A stretch of DNA of 15,255 bases from Cercophora sp. LCS_1 (GCA_036250225.1 JAPZLL010000102.1:1-15255), one strand, 5' to 3'. Counted from the first letter of the stretch, positions 6,248 through 14,768 are shown. The notes: a model not told the origin generated them from the letters alone. Translations and numbers: made by a program.

Positions 6248-7769
6248 ACCAACGCAACCCCGGCTATGCGGGCCACAATCGCATCCCAGATCACCTTGCG
6301 CCGACAGAATTGAACCCTGGGGTTGTTCCCAGGCCGCCAGCGGCCCCTGCACTACCGGCCGGCCGCCCGGGCCTTCGCGCCAGGCGTCTTCGACCGTGAA
6401 GATCTTCGCTGCACGGGCAACGACAGGAGGTGCCGCTCCTGTCGGCTGGCCGGCTGCCGGCTCTGGCTCTGGTACCGGCCCTGGCTCTGAAACTCCTCCT
6501 TCTCCCCCCAAGTAACCGGTAATCTTATCAGGAACCTTGCTAGAGAGCAAGGTACTGAGGATCTTCCTCTCCTGACTGGTAAGTTGGCTGTTGTGCAAGA
6601 TGGCATTGCGAGTGCTCTCGACGAGGCCGGAGAGCTCTGGTAGGGCGCGTTGTGGGAACAAGCTTGGCAGTTTTATGGTATTGGCTACACTGGCCTGTAC
6701 TGTATGTGCAAAAGCCTCCCACTCTTCGCCACAAAAGGGAGCGTGAGCGAAGAAAGGTAAGGATGGAAACCGCGGCTGCAAGACGGCGAGGTCCTGTAAG
6801 AGTACCACGCGGAGGCGCTGGAGGAGCTTGAGGAAGCCGTCTCCGGCAAGGTCGTCTTCGTCAAGGCCGCCTTGCGCCCATTGGCGGCGGCGGGCGCGTG
6901 CCTCAAAGCGAGGCTCCCACTCATCGATCCACGGCCAGAGCTGCCTCTGCAGGGCGGCCGGAGGATCGATCACCGCTCGAGGGAGAAAGTAGTCCCCTGG
7001 AGTGCCCGAGAATCCGGCAACGATGCGCATGAACTGGCGCGGTAGGTGGGTGAGGTACGCCTGGCAGAGCACGCTCTGGTTCCAACGGCTAGCCTGTGAT
7101 ATCTGCGCAAACGAGGTGCCATAGGTCTCAGCTTCTTGTGCTCCTACTCGCCGCGGCAGACGCATCTTCATTGCTGTGGTCAGGCCAACAGCCCCAAAGA
7201 CACTCCAGGTCTCTTGCAATTGTGTGCTGCAAGAGAGCTCGCCCTCGCGGCCCTGGCCAACGAGGACCTTAATTCGGTACCAATCTCGGCGGCGGCGAAA
7301 GGAAGGGGTTGGCTCGCCCGCAACGTGCCACCGCCAGAAAAGGAGCTGCGCCAAGGCGCCTTGCGTACAGGGAAGGGGGTCCTTGTGGCGTAGAGACCCC
7401 ATGGAGCAGGTGTTCCTGGATTGCTAGCCACTCGGCACTCGAGTACCCTGCTTGGATGCCCCCGGTGCTGCAGTCCTTGTAGCTGGCCCGGTTAAGGCGG
7501 TTGCGCTGGCGGCCACGCTGCTCGAGAAAGCCACGCACGGCAGCGCTGCGGGGATTTTCAGTGTTCTTGTTGCCCTGGGCCACCTGCACCTGCCAGGTCG
7601 AGAGGATGCCGTCCGGGCCTATGCGGGGCGTACTGCACCACGCCCTCCACTCGCGTTGCTTAGCCGCGTAGCTCCTCGTCGTGTTCAACGGCTGCTTCTT
7701 CGCCTGCAGGCCGGCTCTGTGGGCCTCTCGAGCGCGCTCTTGGGCGGTCGTGTACGCGGTGTCGGCCAT
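6248..7769 (-). pseudogene. Crypton-type tyrosine recombinase with Gcr1/Ndc10-like tail, inactive
   Basis: The ATG at 7769 opens an N-terminal region (LNTTRSYAAKQREWRAWC) and a core-binding segment (VAQGNKNTENPRSAAVRGFL) that reaches a junction near 7400. There the frame changes and RHKDPLPCTQGALAQLLFWRWH begins. By comparison with Crypton recombinases, about 50-80 residues carrying the first catalytic Arg appear to be missing. Later motifs are FRRRRDWYRIKVLVG; RLPRR where an HxxR box is expected (His replaced by Arg); SRWNQ; and AYLTHLPRQFMR, which supplies the candidate nucleophilic Tyr. The Ndc10-like region LQRQLWPWIDEWEPRFEA follows. The C-terminal DNA-binding part (FTVEDAWRE, then RRKVIWDAIVARIAG in another frame after ~6315) ends inside the 150-bp repeat sequence. 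Cryptons move by tyrosine recombination through a circle; this copy cannot. Confidence 0.85.
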
Positions 7770-7827
7770 GGTAGGCAGCAGTAGGTTGGCTGGTTGATTG
7801 GTAGGCGCGGTTATGCAGGCCGTTTCA

Positions 7828-8412
7828 CTATGGAGGTACGTGCACCTGTGGCGGGAAACACCCAGCGCTTGCTCGGCCCTCTTGCTTAACCTCGTGGATG
7901 ATCCAGACCGAGGGCGACGGTCCGGGGCGCTCCATGTAGCCGTCGACCCTCATATTGAAGGAGCCGTTAGGCTCTTGTTTGGACTCGCGGCCAGGCCCAA
8001 ACGTGTACAAGCGCTGGTGGCTCGACGAAGCGTATGCAGGAAACTTGGAAGGGTTGAAGAGCTGGGATGAGAGGATGAGAGCGTTAATGAAGTCGACGAG
8101 AAACTCGACCATAATACTCTCGGATCGGGAGCGGGGGTCCGTCGGACGAAGATAGGATGTTATTGGTTGCAGGAGAGGCATCGTAGTCGGCGTCTTGTCC
8201 GTCCGAGGCGCTGTCGTCGATGGCGTCTGTCGGTTCGAGGCTGGGTGAACGCGTGTGTATCCGAAAAAATCGTTGAGCGAGCGGCGAATTGAGGGGGTCT
8301 TGAGCGTCGCGGCGGGCGATATGCGGGAGGTGTGGGAGAGTGCCGACAAGGGGCGGTCTGCTACTGCTGAAGTACGGAAGGTTACTAGCACTATGTAGGC
8401 CTCACATGCCAT
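7828..8412 (-). CDS. ORF with possible PD-(D/E)XK-like segment
   Basis: This 194-codon minus-strand frame has an ATG at 8412, but that ATG lies in the probable intron of the overlapping spliced model (8084-9139). Its last ~95 residues look structured: a helix EFLVDFINALILSS, then LYTFGPG, then VDGYMERPGPSPSVWIIHEVK. An Asp, a hydrophobic strand and ExK in that order resemble the core of PD-(D/E)XK nucleases. The frame ends soon after ExK, before the later helices of such folds, and the Crypton ATG is only about 60 bp further. The gene may have been cut there. The first ~95 codons may be read in the other frame, with an indel or an unseen splice near 8110 joining them. Family assignment is tentative. 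Confidence 0.35.
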   Translation of the reverse strand: MACEAYIVLVTFRTSAVADRPLSALSHTSRISPAATLKTPSIRRSLNDFFGYTRVHPASNRQTPSTTAPRTDKTPTTMPLLQPITSYLRPTDPRSRSESIMVEFLVDFINALILSSQLFNPSKFPAYASSSHQRLYTFGPGRESKQEPNGSFNMRVDGYMERPGPSPSVWIIHEVKQEGRASAGCFPPQVHVPP

Positions 8413-9139
8413 GCCGTCAGCGACCGCGCGCGTGCGGGTAGATGGGGCTTCTCACTCACCTGGCGTGCTTTTGGAACAGGCCAACGCCGCGATTTGGAGC
8501 GTGGGCACGAGAGCCGAGTGTCGTGAGCTTTGGAGGGGTTGTCTGGGGGAAGAGGTCGTCGTCCATGCGGCGGCACTTCAGCCAGGGCTGCCCAAAAGGC
8601 CCGAGGGCGTAACCAAACGTATACATCTCCGTGGCATCCGGCTGTGATGTTGGCTGGCGAGCCTTGATGTTGCACACCATGGTGCAAAAGAGATTGTGCG
8701 GCGCCACCCGCTCCGGGTCCCGGGCCCGGTCTGTCCGGGCGACGTGTTTGGGCTCGGGCGGCGCGTTCTCGGGGTGCCTTTGCCTGGCGGCGGGGGTCTG
8801 CGGCGCACTGCCACCCGGGCCCACAGCGCCCGCAACACCCGCAGTACTATTCAAGGGCCGTGGCCAAAGCCAGCCGAGCATGTCCTGGGCTGTGGCTAGG
8901 CTGGTATCGTCGACAGCGCGGGCCGCCTTGAGCTGGGCGAGCAGCGACTCGTCGCGCGATTCTCCGTCGGCGTGGCCCGCGACGTGGACGGCCCGGAGAT
9001 GCAGCGTTGCCTTTACTGTCGCCGTCGACGCTGAAAAGGGCGTTGCGTCAATGCCGCCCAGCAGCGCCCCGCTCGGCAGCAGCCGTGCGGCTTGCTGGTG
9101 CCACGCCAACACGGCGTCGGCGAGGGTGTCGTGCCGCAT
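8084..9139 (-). CDS. Probable spliced gene, unknown function
   Basis: Exon 1 runs from the ATG at 9139 to 8460 (226 codons plus 2 nt) and ends CAG|GTGAGT, a perfect donor. A 69-nt intron (8459-8391) has CTGAC at 8420-8416 as branch site and ACATAG as acceptor. Exon 2 (8390-8084) stays in frame and ends at TAA, giving about 328 aa. The N-terminus is helical (HDTLADAVLAWHQQAARLL; ESLLAQLKAARAVDDTSL), the middle is Pro/Ala-rich, and exon 2 is Ser/Asp-rich and likely disordered. No family is recognised. Downstream of 8110 the more structured sequence lies in a different frame (see 7828-8412), so exon 2 may contain a frameshift. It is divergent from the gene at 9275 with 135 bp between the start codons. 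Confidence 0.45.
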
Positions 9140-9274
9140 CGCGGCGTTGTTAGTTGTAGTGTCGGTTGGCGGGTGAGTGGGAATGACGTGGGAGCAGCCG
9201 TGAATTTGTTACCCCGCCTAATCCCGAGAGAAATTCTTCCAGGATCAAAACGCTATCTAATCGCCCACCCGCCA
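9140..9274. promoter_or_regulatory. Divergent intergenic region with inverted repeat
   Basis: The 135 bp between two divergent start codons carry TTGGCGGGTGAGTG at 9166-9179 and its near reverse complement CGCCCACCCGCCAA at 9262-9275 (two mismatches of 14). Both lie close to the start codons. Shared control of the pair is an inference. Confidence 0.35.
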
Positions 9275-10262
9275 ATGATAAGCATTGGGATTCAGCCCTA
9301 CCGGGCCTGGCCCCGGGGGCACCAGCCCCGCAGGCGCGCCTGTGTCCAAGGCCCATGCCCCGCCTGCATCGACCTGGAAAACCCGTCTGTACGCTGCCCC
9401 ATTCCATCTCTGTTCCCAGCCCCTGTCCTGTCCTGATCTGGCTTTCACTAACCCTGGGCCACCGCCGACCTTACAGGCCATATCGCGAGGACCTCTACGA
9501 AAGCCTATTGATCGACGACGACAACGACTCCCGCCGCCCGTGGGAAACTGCCGCCCTTGTCTGCGACCACACCCATTGCATCCGCGGCTGTATTATTGCC
9601 GATTGGTCCGCAACCTCTGACGTGCCGCCCGCGCCGGGCACGATCCTGCAGAGCGAGCTTGTAGCGGGAACGGTTCTATTGCATCGACTCCTCTATATCG
9701 ACTACTGGCCGCTGGTGAAGTCTTTCTCTGACAGTAGAGTTGAGGTACGCTGTGGCCTTTTTGTCCTCTTCCCTTTGTTGCCTTGGTGTTGATACTGACC
9801 ACACCCCGTCCCGCTTAGATTCGACTTATCACGCTCCCCCTGACTTCAGTCCGAGCCGTCAACGTCGGTCTGTCCCTTTCCGCCTCCAAGACCACCGTCT
9901 CCTTCGCACTACGAGATTTCGCGCCATTCTACATTGACGATGCGGAAAAGACCACCTCGTGGCAGCCGCTCTTGTCGTGGACTTTGGGTGGCCATGGCGA
10001 GTCGCAGCGGCAAAACGAAGAGGGGGGCATGTCCCCAACCGACGATATGGGTGGGCAGTTTGCGATAAGGGGCCGCCCAAAAGTACGCACTTCGGGTGGA
10101 GGGTTTGAGAACAAGTCACAGGAGGTAGTCATTGGCGCTGGAGGTGGCGCTGGCCGAAACCGTAGTGTTAGCGACTCGGTTGATTGGGCCGAAGAGAATA
10201 CGGGTTCGCGAGTTCCATCAAAGACAGAACTAGAGCTTTCACAGTTACGAGGGGAAGAATGA
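9275..10262 (+). CDS. Probable spliced gene, unknown function
   Basis: The best-supported part is the last two exons. A frame containing REDLYESLLIDDDNDSRRPW and AALVCDHTHC runs to 9744. A 74-nt intron (9745-9818) follows with GTACGC donor, ACTGAC branch (9794-9799) and GCTTAG acceptor. The frame then resumes in phase (IRLITLPLTSVRAVNVGLSL) to TGA at 10262. The end is acidic and glycine-rich, probably disordered. A further intron probably ends at TTACAG (9476) with CACTAAC upstream. Its donor is uncertain: GTACGC at 9389 is the better site, but GTCTGT at 9385 keeps the frame with the 9478 exon. The ATG at 9275 is the likely start. Cys and His residues (CVQGPCPAC; CDHTHCIRGC) might bind metal, but no known finger is recognised. 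Confidence 0.5.
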
Positions 10263-10314
10263 ATTATCTGTTGTTCTGTTGACGGCGGTCTCATGAACGA
10301 CCACTCCGGTTACT

Positions 10315-10874
10315 ATGTTTACTATTCACTTCTTGCCCGCCGCCTCGGGCTCACAACGACAACAGCGACGCCGCACCGCAATTCCACCGCTCCGCAAACC
10401 CGCAGCCGATAGCCCACAGCCGCATCCAACTTCCTCCAGCCGCCCCGGTATCCATCCATATGTGGTCCGCATCTCCCTGTCCTGGCCCCCCTTCGCGCCC
10501 AACGGGCCCTCGCCCTGTCACCTGCTCGGCGTTAGTCCCCAGCTACTATTACTAGCCCAGTTGCTGCCAAGCAGAGTGACCGCCCGCAACAGGCACAGCA
10601 CTGTGATCACCAAACACTCGCCTTCGCTATTAGCGACAGCGGCGTGGACTACTGGTGAGAGGCGGTCCCAGATCATGCAGGCGCGGGACTACTTTGGAAG
10701 CCGCGACCGCCCCTCCACCGCATCCGCCGATGCCTCTGATGACTCGCACAGACCGGTGTCGCACGCGGACTCGCTTCCATAATCGATGACTTCTCTTCGT
10801 TCGGTGGGCCCCATGGCGAATCAGATGGGTGAACTGCTGAATCAAGCGGTCAGTCAAGCGCCGAACAGGTACGA
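10315..10874 (+). pseudogene. Possible degraded coding stretch
   Basis: A plus-strand frame from the ATG at 10315 to TAA at 10782 ends in protein-like sequence (RDYFGSRDRPSTASADASDD). It continues in the same frame past the TAA for another 30 codons (MANQMGELLNQAVSQAPN) to TGA at 10874. A single CAA-to-TAA change would explain the break. Other frames also hold coherent pieces, for example MNDHSGYYVYYSLLARRLGL from 10292. The region may therefore be a frameshifted gene related to the one upstream. No family is recognised and support is weak. Confidence 0.22.
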
Positions 10875-12232
10875 ATGATGAACAATACGTATTGCACGGT
10901 CAAAGTTTTCCGGCCTTGCTGAGGGAAGGGCATGCAGACACCTCGGGCGGTGACCACGATTTCGGTATGCCAACTGGCGTTTGGGTTTGGTTGGGGACAG
11001 CCAGCTTTGCCTTCAGTGCTCATGGATGAAATTGAAACCGCAGCGTACCCAGCCAAATGATGACATCTCTGGTTTCGCACACGGCTGGACGGATGCGGGC
11101 AACGTCGAGCGCCGTTCCGACGTTAGACTGAGCGGGCACTTTGTGGCTGGCAGCGCGTTGCCCTGCTTTCGCTTGCGCTCCTGCTGCTGTCAGTGGCCAC
11201 CATTGCGCAAAACTGCAGTGAAGGAAGCAACTGGCCAGATTGGGCCGCTTGGGGGAGTGCCTCTGGCCCGACAATTTCCAAAGAAAATACCCCACTAGCC
11301 GTTAGGCTTTCGCGTCATCGCCGGACGGCAACCCTTTGCGCCGCGATCGGATCCCAGGAAATTGATCCTCCCTGCCTGATTGTCGCGGGCACGGAGAGGG
11401 GCAGAGCCCCCCCTCCCCTCCCATGCAGTGCACAACGACGGCGAGTCAAACAGTTTATTTCCACCATGCGGACAGCGAGACGCCTGCCTTGCCTCTTTGC
11501 CTGATGCCGCGTACCGGCGATGTTGCAGGTTATGGGGGGCTTGACAGCGGAGATGCCGGATGCCTCTCCGATTCATTGGAGCGAAGGGTGGGGGACCCAA
11601 ATTCGCGTCATCGCCGGACGGCAACCGGGCCGAGAAGCGTAAAGGATCTTGTGGGGCAGTTGGCCCCCGCACAAGACTCCAAAGTTGCCGATAAAAAGCC
11701 CCTTGGTCGTTGGGCTTTCACGTCATTGACCCACCCCCTCATTCCCCCTTCTCGTTTTGCATCTCCAGCTTCTTCGCACAGGTGCCTGTGAAGCTTGTTC
11801 TTTTATTATTCAACGTCGCCGATAACCTTGGCTGCCCCAAGAGCGAGAGATTTTCCTTCCAAAGCGACTCACGGGTCCCGTTTCCCGCACCGACGTTTGA
11901 ACACCTTAGCAGAATACTTGAGCGCATACCGAGCCACGGTTATTTGCCAAATGCCCGACGTACAGCACGTTGCCATCACACCAAGCTTCACTAATTAGGA
12001 ACAAACAGGGCGATCAGACCAACAACGGAGATTACGAAGATATCTCATACCACCTTTTCCCTCCCGTGCAGTACGACAGATTGTTGTCATGGAAAGCTGG
12101 GGCTGGGAGTGTACTTATCGGCGTTCAGAGCGCAAGACCCCAGAAGGCGGATGCGGACCGAGAAGATGTACTTGTTCCACGAGGTAGCAAACTGTTGGTA
12201 ATCCAGGCTACTGTTAAATTGGTGAAGAAGAC
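10875..12232. other. No supportable gene; 25-bp direct repeat
   Basis: I see no convincing coding frame on either strand. The ORFs are short, compositionally poor and overlap one another. A 25-bp sequence containing GCCGGACGGC occurs exactly at 11309-11333 and 11602-11626. A related TGGGCTTTCACGTCAT lies at 11711-11726, resembling the bases just before the first copy. A pyrimidine-rich stretch (11728-11775) after GATAAAAAGCC could be a promoter-like region, but no gene follows that I can identify. Confidence 0.4.
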
Positions 12233-13168
12233 CTAAACAAGAGGAAATATAACTGCATACACTTTTAATCCCTCTGCAAATCCCAACATCAACTCCAACT
12301 TGCAATCCAAATCGATCCATGTAAGTCGCACCGGAGGCTTGGTCTTGCTGGATTCCGTGGCCTCATACAGATAACTGCCAAGAACATCACGGAGGTCATC
12401 CCCAGTTGAAATAAGCTGGGCTATCGCCTTGCCAGCGCCGAACCCAATACGGATTTCAAGCGTGAAATCCTCCCCCTGTTCAAGAGGCATGTGCAGGCGG
12501 GCGGACTCTGTAAAGCTTCCTCCTCTCTCCTGCTTCCTCGTGGAGCTAGTTTTAAAGCCGATACGAAGGAAGTCCCCGAAGATGCTCTCTAACCCACCCA
12601 CATCCGCCGCTTCTGCCGTGAAACCAACCGTCTCCCATGGATCGTGCGGGGCATTGGCGATTGCTCTGCCTCGTTGTAACCAATGTAGCTGTGCGCGAGA
12701 TGCCAAGACCCAGTCCCGTCTGTCCACCGTCGTTTCCGGTGAGACTAGATGTGTTTCAGCCTCAATGGTCGTTTCCGCAAGATAAATCGCGCCCTCTATA
12801 CCGCTGTATTAGATACTTGACAGATGTTTAGAGAGAGAGAGAGAGAGAGCATTACCGACTAGAGCCGCAGCTTGATCTAGAGAACCTAAATCCTTGCAGA
12901 ATTTGGAGAGGCCTTTGATAAAGTCCCCTTTTTTCTCCTTGTATCGCTGAGACGCGATTTGGGCGAGCTGCTTCACATCGTTAGAAGCCAAACGCTGAAG
13001 ATCTGGCACCGTCGCGAAGAGCCCCAAAGGAATCAACTCGGCAAATGGGATGTGTTGGTAGTCGCTCCGATGATTGGTCAGGTAATTACAAGTCCGCCCG
13101 GGGTGTGATCGCTCGCTCTTCACAAGGTCTTGAAGAGGGCCGTCCTGTGTCGAGATGCGGTTGTCCAT
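12233..13168 (-). CDS. Two-exon gene, unknown function, about 291 aa
   Basis: Exon 1 (13168-12856) starts at MDNRISTQDGPLQ and ends in phase 1. A 60-nt intron (12855-12796) has GTAATG donor, CTAAT branch and TATAG acceptor. Exon 2 (12795-12233) continues in frame to a stop. The junction joins AALV to EGAIYLAETT. A (GA/CT)n run at 12831-12849 lies wholly within the intron. The protein has helical segments (VPDLQRLASNDVKQLAQIAS; FIKGLSKFCKDLGSLDQAA) and a later part with alternating hydrophobics (IRIGFGAGKAIAQLISTG; LTWIDLDCKLELMLGF). No signal peptide or membrane span is evident and I do not recognise the family. Frames upstream of the ATG close inside the TGACCGTCA array, which supports this start, although a further 5' exon cannot be excluded. 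It shows no frameshift, unlike its neighbours. Confidence 0.65.
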
Positions 13169-13188
13169 TTGGATGGCCGCCTTCGCTC

Positions 13189-13328
13189 CCGTCAAAAAAT
13201 TGATGACCGTCAAAAAAATTGATGACCGTCAAAAAAATTGATGACCGTCAAAAAATTGATGACCGTCAAAAAAATTGATGACCGTCAAAAAATTGATGAC
13301 CGTCAAAAAAATTGATGACCGTCAAAAA
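13189..13328 (-). repeat. TGACCGTCA array, left arm
   Basis: Seven full units of TTGATGACCGTCA followed by 5-7 A, plus one partial unit, with period 18-19 bp. The A-run lengths go 6,7,7,6,7,6,7,5, suggesting growth partly by a 37-bp dimer. Every full unit carries the odd palindrome TGAC-C-GTCA. The right edge of the gene's 5' region is about 20 bp away. Confidence 0.92.
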
Positions 13329-13393
13329 TCGACAACCAGCAGGCTTTGTGACCTCGCCTGCGCACATGTCACTCTTCCGCATCTATTTTTAGA

Positions 13394-13556
13394 TGGTCAT
13401 CAATTTTTGACCGTCATCAATTTTTGACCGTCATCAATTTTTGACCGTCATCAATTTTTTTTAACGGTCATCAATTTTTAACGGTCATCAATTTTTAACG
13501 GTCATCAATTTTTAACGGTCATCAATTTTTAACGGTCATCAATTTTTAACGGTCAA
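13394..13556 (+). repeat. TGACCGTCA array, right arm, inverted
   Basis: Nine full units and a partial one of GGTCATCAATTTTT, the inverse of the left-arm unit, with period about 17-18 bp. Units 2-4 read TGACCGTCATCAA, while the last six read TAACGGTCATCAA or its partial, so two variants have each spread locally. With the left arm and a 65-bp spacer (13329-13393) this makes one large inverted repeat. Confidence 0.92.
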
Positions 13557-13565
13557 TCCTTAATT

Positions 13566-13614
13566 GCGGTGGGGATGCAGTGTGTGGTGGGAACTCATTG
13601 CTCTGGTTGTGTTG
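13566..13614. repeat. GT-rich duplication, TpG-rich copy
   Basis: It is similar to 13743-13795. Where that copy has CpG (GACGCAGCGCGCG; GGTTGCGTTG), this one mostly has TpG (GATGCAGTGTGTG; GGTTGTGTTG). A short internal duplication (GCTCTGGTTGTGTT / GCTCTAGTTGTGTT) follows at 13599-13627. Confidence 0.6.
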
Positions 13615-13742
13615 CTCTAGTTGTGTTGATCTTGTACACCAATGCCTCAGCGCCACCCCAAGCCAATATCCGGCGAGGAAATAAACGGGAAATCAAGCGA
13701 AAACCGAAGGGGGACCTCTGCTTCTTGTTCTTGTTCCGTCCA

Positions 13743-13795
13743 GCGCAGTGGGGACGCAGCGCGCGTGGCGGGGGATCGTTGGTCTGGTTGCGTTG
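13743..13795. repeat. GT-rich duplication, CpG-rich copy
   Basis: It retains CpG at the positions where 13566-13614 has TpG or CpA. Confidence 0.6.
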
Positions 13796-13933
13796 ATCGC
13801 CAGGAGGAAGCAGTCCCGCGAACTGGGCCAATTTCCTATGTCAGGAACTGGAAGGGGTGCAGCTATTTAGACACAGAACACCAAGCAATTGAAGCAGGGG
13901 ACGGCCGGAGGTTAGCGTCCTGTATTTTTTAGC

Positions 13934-14372
13934 TCAGTTCGACGATTCCAGTGCCCACCCAATTATTGTCCAGCAGTATACCCCCCGTTCCAACGCCGCT
14001 CGAGTCGTCTCTTCGACCGCCCGTAGCTCGTCCAAAAGTTGCCCAGGTGGCGATATCAGCTCCTCATCCAGTGCACCGCCCAACTCCTTCTCAGCCAGGT
14101 GCCTGAAAAAGCGCTGATAGCAAACCAAACGCGAGTCGTCGCAGGAATCTCTCCTCTTCCAATATTCCAAGAACTGGGGCTCATGTTGTAGATAGTCCTT
14201 GAACCCTGTCGCTGGGGTGGAAATCGAGGAGTCATCGCAGAACTCAGCCCAACATTGTCGTACGTGAGAAAGCAGCTTGTCCTTGGGGCGACTGCGGCGT
14301 GTAGTCCTCCTGCCAGGAACGCCGTCCGCGGCAAAGCAACTCCTGCCTTGGGTTGTCCATTTGACCGTTCAT
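13934..14372 (-). pseudogene. Broken minus-strand coding segment, unknown
   Basis: An open minus-strand frame without a proximal ATG runs from about 14372 to a stop at 13934. It reads like a real helical protein (FKDYLQHEPQFLEYWKRRD; CYQRFFRHLAEKELGGALDE; LLDELRAVEETTRAALERG). Upstream, coherent sequence appears in another frame (RVLVLFAQHLQQRR; GTLHLFAITMNGQMDNPRQE at about 14410-14330). A frameshift near 14310 would join the two. No family is recognised. Its 5' side collides with the plus-strand kinase fragment, so the gene was probably truncated by rearrangement there. Confidence 0.35.
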
Positions 14373-14469
14373 CGTGATGGCGAATAGGTGAAGCGTGCCG
14401 TCGCGAGAGTCGCTGTTGAGAGTGCGTCGCTGTTGTAGGTGCTGGGCGAAGAGAACCAAAACGCGTGAG

Positions 14470-14655
14470 TCCTGGCAGCTTTTAATGCAGCTGCTGGCCT
14501 GGTGCCGCGAGACCGCCGAGGCAGTCGCCTGGATCCACGCCCACCGCGTCCTCCACTGCGACATCCAGCCCACCAACCTGCTCCTCGACAAAGACCACGT
14601 CAAGCTCTCCGACTTCCAGGGCAAGCTCCTGGCTGAGGACGGTACAGTGCTCCAC
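14470..14655 (+). pseudogene. Protein kinase catalytic-loop fragment
   Basis: About 60 codons encode the middle of a fungal Ser/Thr kinase-like domain: WCRETAEAVAWIHAHRVLHC, the catalytic loop HCDIQPTN (Asp codon at 14560, Asn at 14575), LLLD, then VKLSDFQG in place of the usual DFG (Asp at 14611). HRD is HCD here, which is tolerated in this fungal group where HGD/HCD and a DF(x)G variant are common. The glycine loop, lysine and C-lobe are all absent. The frame runs out at 14682 just after EDGTVL, where relatives continue into the activation segment. It is a stranded fragment, not an active kinase. Confidence 0.7.
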
Positions 14656-14768
14656 ATTGAGGCAATCTGTTCAGGAGTTTAAACCGCACCGATGGTGGTC
14701 GCCCATGTTGTCAATTCGTTGAGCTATCAGCCCCGTACCGTACTGCTCTAGGCAGGCAGCCTTTCACT

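Noticed and set aside
5911..6294. 127-codon minus-strand ORF
   Set aside because: Only the first ~18 residues are Crypton tail. The rest is translation of the 150-bp tandem units.
11193..11672. Possible transposase fragments on both strands
   Set aside because: Short segments looked vaguely like DDE-type motifs, but the frames conflict, no motif order is kept and no terminal repeats are present.
12831..12849. GA run as a regulatory element of its own
   Set aside because: It lies wholly within the 60-nt intron of the 12233-13168 gene and is most simply a microsatellite.
13189..13556. CRISPR array
   Set aside because: There are no unique spacers. Units are contiguous 17-19 bp repeats in opposite orientations, and the genome is eukaryotic.
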